Source of the DNA: Oscillospiraceae bacterium
GTDB lineage: Bacteria > Bacillota > Clostridia > Oscillospirales > Oscillospiraceae
Direction: 5' to 3'
Length of the DNA stretch: 64,000 nucleotides
Assembly: GCA_017535635.1 (NCBI GenBank)
Contig: JAFXTU010000022.1
Coordinates: 62,001 to 126,000 of the forward strand
Within the stretch, counting starts at the first letter, position 1. Each line of letters starts with the position of its first letter. A model generated the notes under the pieces. That model was not told the DNA's origin, searched no databases, and saw only the letters and a list, made by a program, of their open reading frames with translations. The position numbers were made by a program, and so were the translations under genes. Shown piece after piece: positions 8,516 to 16,121 of this stretch.

Positions 8516-9877
8516 ATGAACATCGTGATCGCAGGCGGCGGCAAGGTGGGAGGCGAGCTGGTCCAGCAGCTGAGCCAGGAGGGCCACAACGTCACCGTCA
8601 TCGACGTCAGCGACGAGCGCGTGGAGGAAATCAACGGGCAGTACGACGTGATGGGCATCGTGGGCAACTGCGCCACCCTGCAGGTCATGCAGGACGCCCA
8701 GGTGGAGAAGGCGGACCTGATGATCGCAACCACCGCCTCCGACGAGCAGAATCTGCTGGCCTGCCTCCTGGCCCGGAAGATGGGCGCAAAGCACACCATC
8801 GCCCGGGTCCGGGACCCGCAGTACGTGGGGCAGATGGAATTTCTGGCCGAAGAGCTGGGCCTCAGCATGTATGTGAACCCGGAGTACTCCGCCGCCACGG
8901 AGATCTTCCGGCTCCTGCGCTTCCCCTCGGCGCAGAAGATCGAGGTCTTCGCCGGAGGCCGGGTAGAGATCGTGGAGGTCACCGTGCCGGAGGGGAGCGG
9001 CATCACGGGTATCCCTCTTCGGGAGCTGCCCCACACCTTCGGCGCCAGGATCCTGATCTGCGCCGTACAGCGGGAGGAGCAGGTATTCATCCCCAAGGGC
9101 GACTTCGTCCTCAGGGACGGGGACCGGATCAGCATCACCGGTGAGCCCAATGAGGTGGCCCGGGCCTTCAAGAAATGGGGGCTCCTGCGGAAGAAGGTGG
9201 ACGCCGTGATGCTGGTGGGCGGCGGGCTCATCAGCTATTACCTGGGCCGGATGCTCTGCGGCATCGGCGCCAACACCGTGATCATTGAGCGGGACGAAGG
9301 GCGCTGCCGGGAGCTCTGTGAGCTGCTGCCGGAGGCCACCATCATCCACGGCGACGGAACAGATCATGAGCTCCTGGGCGAGGTTGGCATCCTGAACATG
9401 GACGGGGTGGCCGCCCTCACCGGCTCCGACGAGGAGAACATCATCCTGGGCATGTACGCCGACTCCCTGGGGGAGGCCCGGAAGGTGGTGGTGAAGGTCA
9501 ACAACGGGAACCTGGTCCGCCTGGGCGAGCGGGCGGGACTGGAAAGCGTTCTTAGCCCCAAGCACATCACCGCCAACATGATCCTGCGCTACGTCCGGGG
9601 CATGTCCAACTCCCAGGACAGCAACGTGGAAGCCCTGCACACCATCTGCTCCGGGCAGGTGGAGGCCCTGGAGTTCTCCGTGGGCAAGCAGGCCGAGGGG
9701 GTCGCCGGAGTTCCCCTGAAGGACCTCCGGCTCCGACGGGACCTGCTGCTGGCCTGCATCATCCGCGCCGGCCGGGCCGTGATCCCCGGCGGCGGCGACG
9801 TGATCCGCCGGGGGGACCATGTGCTGGTGGTCACCACCGCCGACGGGCTGGAGGATATCAAGGATATTCTGGAATGA
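8516..9877 (+). CDS. trkA: Trk potassium uptake system NAD-binding subunit TrkA
   Basis: A 453-residue cytoplasmic regulator that gates a TrkH/KtrB-type potassium channel in response to nucleotides. It has two tandem RCK_N/RCK_C units: the first Rossmann motif is MNIVIAGGGKVGGELVQQL and the second, near residue 225, is VDAVMLVGGGLISYYLGRML, each followed by acidic residues typical of NAD(H) binding. Length matches two-unit TrkA. An AAGGAGG site at 8501-8507 sets ATG 8516. The membrane partner TrkH is not adjacent in either direction, so it must be encoded elsewhere. Confidence 0.95.
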   Translation: MNIVIAGGGKVGGELVQQLSQEGHNVTVIDVSDERVEEINGQYDVMGIVGNCATLQVMQDAQVEKADLMIATTASDEQNLLACLLARKMGAKHTIARVRDPQYVGQMEFLAEELGLSMYVNPEYSAATEIFRLLRFPSAQKIEVFAGGRVEIVEVTVPEGSGITGIPLRELPHTFGARILICAVQREEQVFIPKGDFVLRDGDRISITGEPNEVARAFKKWGLLRKKVDAVMLVGGGLISYYLGRMLCGIGANTVIIERDEGRCRELCELLPEATIIHGDGTDHELLGEVGILNMDGVAALTGSDEENIILGMYADSLGEARKVVVKVNNGNLVRLGERAGLESVLSPKHITANMILRYVRGMSNSQDSNVEALHTICSGQVEALEFSVGKQAEGVAGVPLKDLRLRRDLLLACIIRAGRAVIPGGGDVIRRGDHVLVVTTADGLEDIKDILE

Positions 9878-9938
9878 GTATTTCGCCCACAGGCGCACGG
9901 GGATCGCGTGCCTGCGGGCATTTTTCGGAGGAACGATC

Positions 9939-10679
9939 ATGGACAAGAATCTCTGCTGCCATCCCGGCGGCGAAGAGCTGACCCTGGAGGCCGCCAGGGC
10001 CTGCGCCTGGAAGGAGGGCGACCGCATCCTGGACGTGGGCTGCGGGGCCGGCGGTTCCATGCTGCTTTTGAAGGAAAAGCTGGGTGTGAAGCCCGTGGGC
10101 TGCGACCGGGACGAGGGGATGCTGGCCCGGGCCAGGGCCCTGGACCCCGGCTTCACCCTGCGCAAGACCGACGGGATGAGCCTGGACTTCCCCTCCCTCT
10201 ACTTTGACGGCGCTCTTCTGGAGTGCTCCTTCAGCCTCATGAACCGGCACGACGAGCTGCTGAACGAGCTCTACTGTGTGCTGAAAAAGGGGGCGAAGCT
10301 GGCCATCAGCGACCTCTATTACATCAATCCCGACCCGGACCGGGCCGGGGAGGCCTATTACGAGGCAAAGCGCATCCTGAACACACCCCGGACGGAGCAG
10401 GACTGCGAGGACGCCGACAGCTACCCCTCCCCCTACCTGCTGGACGGGCTCTTCGTGGTGGACAACCTCCTCCACGCCATCCGGGATACGGGCTTCGAGA
10501 TCACCCTCTTCCGGGACAAGACCCGGCAGCTGCAGAACTGGTACGCCCAGCTTCTCATGGACTACGGCTCTCTGGAGGCCTACTGGAAGGAGACTTTGCC
10601 GGAGGGGAGCGCCCCCTTCTGCCGGGCAGAGCCCACGAAGCACACGGGCTACTTCCTCCTGACGGCGGAAAAGCTGTGA
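9939..10679 (+). CDS. SAM-dependent class I methyltransferase (DVU_1556/TrsM-like)
   Basis: A 246-residue methyltransferase. Motif I is ILDVGCGAGGSM (about 32-43), the adenine-binding acidic residue lies in GCDRDEGML, and FDGALLECSFSLM is motif IV. The N-terminal CCHPGGEELTLEAARA resembles the HPGG/RPGG start of the family that NCBI names after Desulfovibrio DVU_1556; that match is from memory and not searched. It overlaps the next gene in a GTGA junction (10676-10679), so it is co-translated with an NTP transferase/histidine phosphatase fusion. The acceptor substrate is unknown. ATG 9939 follows CGGAGGA. Confidence 0.82.
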   Translation: MDKNLCCHPGGEELTLEAARACAWKEGDRILDVGCGAGGSMLLLKEKLGVKPVGCDRDEGMLARARALDPGFTLRKTDGMSLDFPSLYFDGALLECSFSLMNRHDELLNELYCVLKKGAKLAISDLYYINPDPDRAGEAYYEAKRILNTPRTEQDCEDADSYPSPYLLDGLFVVDNLLHAIRDTGFEITLFRDKTRQLQNWYAQLLMDYGSLEAYWKETLPEGSAPFCRAEPTKHTGYFLLTAEKL

Positions 10680-11851
10680 TCGGCGGGATCGTCCTGGCGG
10701 CGGGCTACTCCTCCCGCATGGGGGACTTCAAGCCCCTGCTGCCGGTGGGAGGCGCCACGGCCCTGGAGCGGTGCGCGGAAACGCTGCGAGCGGCAGGGGC
10801 CGACGTGGCAGTGGTCACCGGTCACCGGCGGGAGGAGCTGGCGGGGCCGATGAAAGCGCTGGGAGCGGCGGAGCTTTATAATCCCGACTACGATCAGGGC
10901 ATGTTCACCTCCGTCCTCACGGGGCTGCGGCACTTCGCCGCCCTGGGAGCGGAGGGGGTCCTGCTCCTCCCCTGCGACTGCGCCGCCGTCCCCAGGGAGG
11001 CGGTACTCCAGCTCATCGCCTGCGCCGGGGACAAGGGGGAATACGCCCTTCCCACCTTCGAGGGGAAAAAAGGGCATCCCCTGTGGATCCCCGCCCAGTA
11101 TTTCCAGGAGATTTTGAATTACACCGGCCCCGGCGGGCTGAAGGGGGCGCGGCTCCTCCATGAGGATACGCTTCTGCGCCTTCCTATGCCCTGGAAGGGC
11201 ACGGTGCTGGACATGGACACGCCGGAAGACTACGCCGCTCTCTGCGCCTATGCCGCGGAGGACGGGCTCGCGGCGCTGGCGAAGGGACGGCGCTTTTACC
11301 TCCTGCGCCACGGGGATACGGAAAAGCACAGCGGCAAGATCATCATGGGCCGCTACGACGCCCACCTCTCCGACCTGGGGCGGGAGCAGATGCGCCGTGC
11401 CGGGGAAACCCTGGCGGGGTATTTTCTTCGGGCAGAAGCCCTGTATACGAGCCCTCTGCGCCGGGCCAGGGACAGCGCCGGGCTGGTGAACGCCGCCCTG
11501 GGCCTCCCGCTCCGGGAGGAGGAGGGCTTTTCAGAGATCAGCCTGGGGGCCTGGGACGGACGGCTCATTGAGGACGTGAAAAGGCAGTGGCCCGCCGAGT
11601 ACGCCCGGCGGGGGGAGTATCTCACCAGCTACCGCTTCGACGAGGGGAGCGAGAGCTTCTACATGGTGCAGTACCGGGTCCGGCAGACTCTTCTGCGAAT
11701 TCTGCGGGAGGACCCCAGCCCGGACCTCCTGATCCTCAGCCACGCGGGGGTCGTCAAATGCCTCTACGGGCTTCTCCGGGGGAAGGACATCGACTGGGCC
11801 TTTGACCGCTGCCGCCCGGAAAAGGGCGAGCTGACCATAGTGGAGACCTGA
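10676..11851 (+). CDS. Fusion of MobA-like NTP transferase and histidine phosphatase
   Basis: A 391-residue two-domain enzyme. Residues 1-190 are a nucleotidyltransferase of the MobA/MocA type, with the signature GIVLAAGYSSRMGDFKPLLP, the acidic metal site LLPCDCAAV, and VLDMDTPEDY at the end of the fold. Residues 200-391 are a histidine phosphatase (phosphoglycerate-mutase-like) domain with the catalytic motif FYLLRHGDTEKH, a YTSPLRRARDSA arginine loop and SHAGVVKCL carrying the second histidine. The start is GTG at 10676 inside the preceding stop. The pairing of a nucleotide transferase and a phosphatase suggests a cofactor or sugar/polyol nucleotide step linked to the upstream methyltransferase. 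MocA-type enzymes act on molybdopterin, but no molybdoenzyme is nearby, so the substrate is inference only. Confidence 0.85.
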   Translation: MIGGIVLAAGYSSRMGDFKPLLPVGGATALERCAETLRAAGADVAVVTGHRREELAGPMKALGAAELYNPDYDQGMFTSVLTGLRHFAALGAEGVLLLPCDCAAVPREAVLQLIACAGDKGEYALPTFEGKKGHPLWIPAQYFQEILNYTGPGGLKGARLLHEDTLLRLPMPWKGTVLDMDTPEDYAALCAYAAEDGLAALAKGRRFYLLRHGDTEKHSGKIIMGRYDAHLSDLGREQMRRAGETLAGYFLRAEALYTSPLRRARDSAGLVNAALGLPLREEEGFSEISLGAWDGRLIEDVKRQWPAEYARRGEYLTSYRFDEGSESFYMVQYRVRQTLLRILREDPSPDLLILSHAGVVKCLYGLLRGKDIDWAFDRCRPEKGELTIVET

Positions 11852-11910
11852 AAAAACAGCGCCGCGCAGATCCTTCAGTGTCAGGATCTGCGCGGCGTTT
11901 TTCTTTTTTT
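11851..11910. terminator. Bidirectional intrinsic terminator
   Basis: A perfect 15-bp stem (11860-11874 with 11883-11897) with an eight-base loop is flanked by A6 on the left and a T-rich run (11898-11910) on the right. It separates the convergent fusion gene and the TSCPD gene and should terminate both. Confidence 0.88.
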
Positions 11911-11912
11911 CG

Positions 11913-12173
11913 TTACGCCTGGGCCCGCTGATCCTTGATGCTCTTCAGGGCCTTGGCCAGCTGATCCGGGCAGGAGGTGGGCTTGGCGCCGCAGCGGATG
12001 CCGTCCACGATCCCGATGACCTCGTCGATGTTCCGCCCCTCGCTGAGGCGGGCGACGCCGATGGTGTTGCCGGGGCAGCCGCCCACGAACTCCACCTTCC
12101 GCACGGTGTCCCCGTCCATGTCGATGATGATATTCTGGGAGCAGACGCCCCTGGTCTTATAGCTGTACTGCAT
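11913..12173 (-). CDS. TSCPD domain protein (TIGR03905 type)
   Basis: An 86-residue protein with the TSCPD motif near the C-terminus (GAKPTSCPDQLAKALK) and a second conserved cysteine patch FVGGCPGNTIGVARL. The domain is also found at the C-terminus of class II ribonucleotide reductases, where its cysteines are thought to help metal or redox function; the free-standing clostridial form is uncharacterised. ATG at 12173 has AAAGGAG seven to eight bases upstream and a recognisable promoter beyond it. It is monocistronic between a terminator and the divergent spoIIP. Confidence 0.9.
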   Translation of the reverse strand: MQYSYKTRGVCSQNIIIDMDGDTVRKVEFVGGCPGNTIGVARLSEGRNIDEVIGIVDGIRCGAKPTSCPDQLAKALKSIKDQRAQA

Positions 12174-12214
12174 GATCCTGTCTCCTTTGCTTTGGTTTTG
12201 TTCTATCTACTTTG

Positions 12215-12244
12215 ATCATAGCACAAAAACTCCCGTTCTTGCAA
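12215..12244 (-). promoter_or_regulatory. Putative promoter for the TSCPD gene
   Basis: On the minus strand TTGCAA (12239-12244), an 18-bp spacer, and TATGAT (12215-12220), about 40 bp before the start codon. Confidence 0.55.
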
Positions 12245-12286
12245 GCCCCGGACAGGCATATACTCCCAAAAAGGGGAGGTGATGCC

Positions 12287-13303
12287 GTGAAGCGGCTGCG
12301 GCGGGACCTTTTGTTTTTGCTGCTGGCGGTGCTGCCGGTGGTGGTACTGGACGCGCTGGGCGCCTTCCGGGTCCTGGCGGCCCGGCTGGAGGCCGGACTG
12401 GCGGCGGAGGCACCCCTGACCATGGCGGAGAGCGCCCCCTGGCGGCCGCCGGCGTCGAGCGCGCCCGAAGCCTCCGCCCCCGCGGAGGACGAAGCGATCG
12501 CCGGGGGACCGGTCCCGACGGAGGAGCCTTCCCCGCTGCCGGAGCCTCTCCCGCCGGAGGAGGGCCATTCCGAAGCGGCGCTCCCGGCGGTCCGCATAGG
12601 GGGAAAGCAGACGCCGGATCTGCGGGGACTCCTCCGGGAGGGCTGGTCCTATACCCTGGGAGACGAGGGGTCCCAGATCCTCATCCTCCACTCCCACACC
12701 TGCGAGGCCTTCACCCCCGAGGGGGAGGACCGCTATACCCCCTCCGGGGACTGGCGGACCCTGGAGGAGGGACAGAGCGTAGTAGCCCTGGGGGACCTGC
12801 TCACGGAGATCCTGGAGGGAAAGGGCTTCCGGGTCCTCCACGACCGGGAGAAATACGACTGGCCCGCCTACAACGGGGCCTACGACCGCTCCGGGGAGGC
12901 GGTGCGCTCCATTCTGGAGGAGAACCCCACGATCCGGGTGGTCATCGACCTGCACCGGGATTCCCTGGGAGGACGGAAGACCCACTACACCGCCCCGGAC
13001 GGGGCGGACTCTGCCCAGGTGATGCTGCTGCTCACCACCGGGGAAAACGGGCTCTACCACCCCAACTGGCGGGAAAACCTGAAGCTGGGCCTGGAGATAC
13101 AGCGGCAGATGGAGAAGGACTATCCGGGCCTCGCCCGGGACCTGGACCTCTCCCCCGCCCGCTACAACCAGCACCTCTGCCCCGGTTCCTTCCTCCTGGA
13201 GGTGGGGACCGAGGCCAACACCCTGCAGGAAGTGAAAAACGCCGTCCGCCTCTTTGCCGACTGCCTTGCGGCGGTGCTGGAGACCCACCGGGAGGTCGGG
13301 TAA
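12287..13303 (+). CDS. spoIIP: Stage II sporulation protein P
   Basis: A 338-residue sporulation hydrolase. In Bacillus SpoIIP cleaves peptidoglycan (amidase and endopeptidase activities) in complex with SpoIID and SpoIIM to drive engulfment. Residues 6-25 form an N-terminal membrane anchor, about 26-100 is a proline/glutamate-rich linker, and the amidase-fold domain follows. The zinc-ligand and catalytic residues are visible in ILHSHTCEAF, VVIDLHRDS and LEVGTEANT. The start is GTG at 12287, preceded by AGGGGAGGTG. Upstream CATATACT (12258-12265) resembles a sigma-E -10 element, but no clear -35 is visible. This gene marks the organism as an endospore former. Confidence 0.92.
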   Translation: MKRLRRDLLFLLLAVLPVVVLDALGAFRVLAARLEAGLAAEAPLTMAESAPWRPPASSAPEASAPAEDEAIAGGPVPTEEPSPLPEPLPPEEGHSEAALPAVRIGGKQTPDLRGLLREGWSYTLGDEGSQILILHSHTCEAFTPEGEDRYTPSGDWRTLEEGQSVVALGDLLTEILEGKGFRVLHDREKYDWPAYNGAYDRSGEAVRSILEENPTIRVVIDLHRDSLGGRKTHYTAPDGADSAQVMLLLTTGENGLYHPNWRENLKLGLEIQRQMEKDYPGLARDLDLSPARYNQHLCPGSFLLEVGTEANTLQEVKNAVRLFADCLAAVLETHREVG

Positions 13304-13329
13304 GCGCCGCTGCCCCAACGGTCCTGCGT

Positions 13330-13740
13330 TTATCGTTTCAGGCTGTTTAAATAGGTCTCCAGGATCAAGGTGGCCGCCACGGCGTCGATGCGCTGCTTCC
13401 GGCCCTTGCCGTGTCTGCCTGTCTCCGTGAGGATGCCGTGGGCCTCCACGGTGGTGCGCCGCTCGTCCACCAGGACCACCCTCCAGCCCCGCTCCTCCAG
13501 CTCGGCGGCAAAGGCGCGGCTCTTTTCCGCCCGGGGACCCTCGCTGCCGTCCATGTTCCGGGGAAGGCCCAGCACCACGGTGTCCACGCCCCGGCTCTCG
13601 GCCAGGGCCGTCACCTCCTCCAATAGTCTCTCATGGTTCCAGGAGGAGAGCACCGCCGTCTCCCCCGCCAGGAGGCCCAGCGGATCAGAAAAGGCGACGC
13701 CGGTCCGGGCGTCCCCGTAATCCAGTGCCATCACTTTCAT
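13330..13740 (-). CDS. ruvX: Holliday junction resolvase-like / pre-16S rRNA nuclease RuvX
   Basis: A 136-residue RNase H-fold nuclease (YqgF family), known for 5'-end maturation of 16S rRNA and proposed as a resolvase. The catalytic aspartates are visible in MALDYGDARTGVA, in the NMDGSEGP segment, and in LVDERRTTVEA; the C-terminal RIDAVAATLILETYL is standard. Length is typical. Only a weak GGTGAT site precedes ATG 13740. It is divergent from a GIY-YIG gene and the two share a short, nearly symmetric promoter region. Confidence 0.95.
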   Translation of the reverse strand: MKVMALDYGDARTGVAFSDPLGLLAGETAVLSSWNHERLLEEVTALAESRGVDTVVLGLPRNMDGSEGPRAEKSRAFAAELEERGWRVVLVDERRTTVEAHGILTETGRHGKGRKQRIDAVAATLILETYLNSLKR

Positions 13741-13754
13741 CTTATCACCCGGAG

Positions 13755-13807
13755 GCAGTATAGCACAGTTTTTCCCTTTGGAAAATGGGAAAACCGTGGT
13801 ATACTGC
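13755..13807. promoter_or_regulatory. Palindromic divergent promoter, ruvX / GIY-YIG
   Basis: Both strands carry an extended -10 element, TGCTATACT on minus (-10 at 13757-13762) and TGGTATACT on plus (-10 at 13800-13805). The whole 53-bp stretch is an imperfect palindrome beginning GCAGTATA and ending TATACTGC. On plus, TTGGAA (13778-13783) lies 16 bp upstream of the -10. The plus -10 ends only six bases before ATG 13812, so the plus transcript may be leaderless. Confidence 0.65.
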
Positions 13808-13811
13808 TTTT

Positions 13812-14111
13812 ATGTATTATGTCTATCTTCTCCGCTGCGCCGGCGACAGCCTCTACGCCGGGATCACCACGGACCTGGGCCGCCGGTTCCGGGAGCACCT
13901 GGGCCAAGGGGTCCGGGGCGCCCGCTATACCAGGGCGCATCCGCCCCTGGGCTACGCCGGGGCCTGGACTGCGCCGGACCGGGCCAGCGCCTCGAGTCTG
14001 GAAGTAAAGCTGAAAAAGCTGGGCCACAGAGAAAAGGAGGCCCTGCTGGGCCGGGACCTGCCTGGGCATCCGGCGGTGGAGAAAACAGCGCTGCGGGAGG
14101 CGGAAGGATGA
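13812..14111 (+). CDS. GIY-YIG nuclease family protein (UPF0213/YhbQ-like)
   Basis: A 99-residue single-domain GIY-YIG protein. The motif halves are YYVYLLRC and LYAGITTDLGRRFREH, followed by GARYTRAHPPLGYAG, as in the YhbQ/UPF0213 group, whose cellular role is poorly defined. ATG 13812 is chosen because the family begins MYYVYLLRC; no ribosome binding site is seen upstream and the promoter -10 ends six bases before it. The stop overlaps the next gene by ATGA, so the two are coupled. Confidence 0.88.
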   Translation: MYYVYLLRCAGDSLYAGITTDLGRRFREHLGQGVRGARYTRAHPPLGYAGAWTAPDRASASSLEVKLKKLGHREKEALLGRDLPGHPAVEKTALREAEG

Positions 14112-14542
14112 AGATTTTGGTCAGCGCCTGTCTTTTGGGGCGGCCATGCCGCTACGACGGGAGATCGGTCCCCCACGGGGAGGTCATTGCCCTGGGGGAG
14201 AAACACACCCTTGTCCCCTTTTGCCCGGAGCAGGCGGGGGGTCTTCCCACGCCCCGGCCTCCCGCCGAATTGCAGGGGGAGCGCATCGTCAATACCCTGG
14301 GCCGGGATGTGACGGAAGAATACCGCCGGGGGGCTCTGGCGGCGGTAGACCTGGCAAAGGAGCAGGGCTGCCGCTGGGCGGTCCTGAAGGAGCGCAGCCC
14401 CTCCTGCGGCCCTCGGGAGATCTACGACGGCAGCTTTTCCCGCACCCTCGTCCCCGGAAAGGGCCTCACCGCCCTGCTCCTGGAGGAAGCCGGGGTTCGG
14501 GTCCTGGGAGAGAGCGAAGCGGGGAGTCTGCCCCGGAAATGA
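14108..14542 (+). CDS. DUF523 domain protein
   Basis: A 144-residue member of the DUF523 family. The conserved cysteine-rich start is ILVSACLLGRPCRYDG, followed by VPFCPEQAGGLPTPRPPAE and the central AVLKERSPSCGPREIYDG; these cysteines suggest a metal or iron-sulfur site. Function is not established for the family. It is translationally coupled (ATGA) to the GIY-YIG gene. Its stop is followed immediately by a hairpin. Confidence 0.9.
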   Translation: MKILVSACLLGRPCRYDGRSVPHGEVIALGEKHTLVPFCPEQAGGLPTPRPPAELQGERIVNTLGRDVTEEYRRGALAAVDLAKEQGCRWAVLKERSPSCGPREIYDGSFSRTLVPGKGLTALLLEEAGVRVLGESEAGSLPRK

Positions 14543-14543
14543 A

Positions 14544-14585
14544 GGACGCCTCCAGGCGAAAAAGCTTGGAAGCGTCCCAGTTTTG
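14544..14585 (+). terminator. Putative terminator after DUF523
   Basis: GGACGC (14544-14549) pairs with GCGTCC (14572-14577), with further pairs TCCA/TGGA and GC/GC inside, closing on an AAAAA loop; a short TTTT follows at 14581-14584. Confidence 0.5.
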
Positions 14586-14606
14586 CCGGCAAAACGGAAA
14601 TCGGTA

Positions 14607-14816
14607 TTATACGTCCCGCTCCTCTTCCCGGTTACGGAAGAGCATGGAGATGCACCAGACGCCCGCCAGTCCCACCAGCGTGAAGATCACACGGCTCAGG
14701 GTGGAGGTCTGTCCGCCGCAGAGCCAGGCCACGACATCGAATTTGAAAATGCCGATGCAGCCCCAGTTCAGGGCGCCGATGATGGCCAGCGTCAGCATGA
14801 TCTTATCCATGACCAT
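14607..14816 (-). CDS. DUF378 small membrane protein
   Basis: A 69-residue integral membrane protein with two hydrophobic helices (about 6-25 and 40-58). The family signature LAIIGALNWGCIGIFKFDVVAWLCG is cut across the first helix and loop. The function of DUF378 is unknown. ATG 14816 has GGAGGG seven bases upstream; a second in-frame ATG two codons later is possible. It lies 62 bp downstream of the XRE-TPR regulator on the same strand. Confidence 0.9.
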   Translation of the reverse strand: MVMDKIMLTLAIIGALNWGCIGIFKFDVVAWLCGGQTSTLSRVIFTLVGLAGVWCISMLFRNREEERDV

Positions 14817-14878
14817 GATACTACCCTCCGATCATTCGATCATTCGATTCGGCGTCAGTATGCCCGCAACCGAAGGGA

Positions 14879-15991
14879 TTATGCGCCGCGATTATCCGAG
14901 TTTCCTATTTTTTCCGTTTCTTTCAAAAGCGCCTGAAACTCCTCGTCGTCCCCGAAAAAAGCCTTGTATTTCTCAAAAACCGGCGCGAAGAGGAACTCCG
15001 GCGCCCATTCCTCCAGGGCCTGGGGGTCCTCCCGGAGCCCGGAGAAGAACAGCGGGTCCCGGTCCGCGATATGATGGCTCCCGGCTCCGGCGGCGGAGCG
15101 GATCAGCTCGTCGGCGGACAGGACCCGGCGCAGATCTTCCAGGCAGCCCGCCCGGTCCCCCAGGTCCATGCGCAGGGAGGCGCATCTCTCCGCCGCCATC
15201 AGCTTCCGAAAGGCGAAGAAATCCGGACAGCCCCCGTCGAACAGGGACAGCATGCTCTCCCCTGCCTGGGCGAAGGCCAAGGCGCGCTCCTTCTCCCCCT
15301 TCGCGGACAAAGACTCGCTCAGGTTGGACAGCATCCGGTACAGGGTCCCCCAAAGGCTCAGGATTTCCCGCGCTCCGTAGCGTTCCAGGGCGGCATGGTC
15401 CCCCCGCCGCCGCAGGATCTCCGCCGTTCCTCCCACGAGCATCCCGTAGGCTTCCCCGCTGAGCTTTTCCAGGCACGCCTGGGCCCGGTCGTATTCCCCG
15501 CTCTCCCGGTACACCCGGCTCATGATCTCCAGGGCAGCGTCCACCTGCACCCGGTCTCCGCAGCTGCGCTCCACCTCCCGGCAGAGGCGCAGGCATTTTT
15601 CCCTGGCTTCCTCCTTCTCCACTCCCCCCAGGCCCATGCGCCAGGCGGAGAGGTAGGACATGGCCAGGTCCGTCTTCAGCTCCGGGCTGTTGGGATATTT
15701 TTCCAGGCTGGACAGAAGGAAGGCGATGTTCTCCTCCAGGCTGTCAAATCCGTCGGCTTTGACGCGGATGGCCTGGATCTCCTCCTCGGCGCCCAGGCGG
15801 AAGCCGAAGAGCCGGTCGATGGAGACGCCGAATAGCTCCGCCAGGCAGGGGAAGAGGCTCACGTCCGGGGCGCAGACGTCGTTCTCCCACTTGGACACCG
15901 CCTGGACGGACACCCCCAGCTTTTCCGCTAAGGTAAGCTGGGTATAGCCCTTTTCCTGCCGCAGCGCATAGATATTCCTTCCAATGCTCAC
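14879..15991 (-). CDS. XRE family regulator with TPR-like C-terminal region
   Basis: A 370-residue protein. Residues 3-60 are a helix-turn-helix of the XRE/Cro type (LRQEKGYTQLTLAEKLGVSVQAVSKWEND split across the helices). The rest is alpha-helical and TPR-like (for example DLAMSYLSAWRMG, SRVYRESGEYDRAQACLEKL), as in peptide- or signal-sensing cytoplasmic regulators. There is no membrane segment. The start is GTG 15991 behind AAGGAGG; the frame is open further upstream but the HTH then begins correctly. It may control the downstream DUF378 gene, although that is only suggested by position. Confidence 0.85.
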   Translation of the reverse strand: MSIGRNIYALRQEKGYTQLTLAEKLGVSVQAVSKWENDVCAPDVSLFPCLAELFGVSIDRLFGFRLGAEEEIQAIRVKADGFDSLEENIAFLLSSLEKYPNSPELKTDLAMSYLSAWRMGLGGVEKEEAREKCLRLCREVERSCGDRVQVDAALEIMSRVYRESGEYDRAQACLEKLSGEAYGMLVGGTAEILRRRGDHAALERYGAREILSLWGTLYRMLSNLSESLSAKGEKERALAFAQAGESMLSLFDGGCPDFFAFRKLMAAERCASLRMDLGDRAGCLEDLRRVLSADELIRSAAGAGSHHIADRDPLFFSGLREDPQALEEWAPEFLFAPVFEKYKAFFGDDEEFQALLKETEKIGNSDNRGA

Positions 15992-16041
15992 AGGGTTTTC
16001 CTCCTTTTTGTTTTGCGGCCGCTGGAGACAGGATATCCGCC

Positions 16042-16068
16042 GGAATTGGAATCCCGCGGTTGGAGAGG
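16042..16068 (+). repeat. 27-bp direct repeat, left copy
   Basis: This 27-base sequence, beginning GGAATTGGAATCCCGCG, recurs exactly at 16989-17015 in the same orientation. The two copies flank the acetyltransferase gene, and partial similarity continues beyond both (ending in ...GGTTGAT). Confidence 0.85.
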
Positions 16069-16121
16069 AGATCTCCGGTGGTTTTAACCTATGGTTGATT
16101 CTCCTGCTGTACAGCACTTCG

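Noticed and set aside
10676-11851. Frameshift joining two separate genes (NTP transferase and phosphatase)
   Set aside because: One uninterrupted frame with a sensible linker covers both domains, so it is a true fusion in this sequence.
12239-12270. Sigma-E type promoter of spoIIP
   Set aside because: CATATACT resembles a -10, but no matching -35 could be placed, so it is mentioned only in the gene entry.
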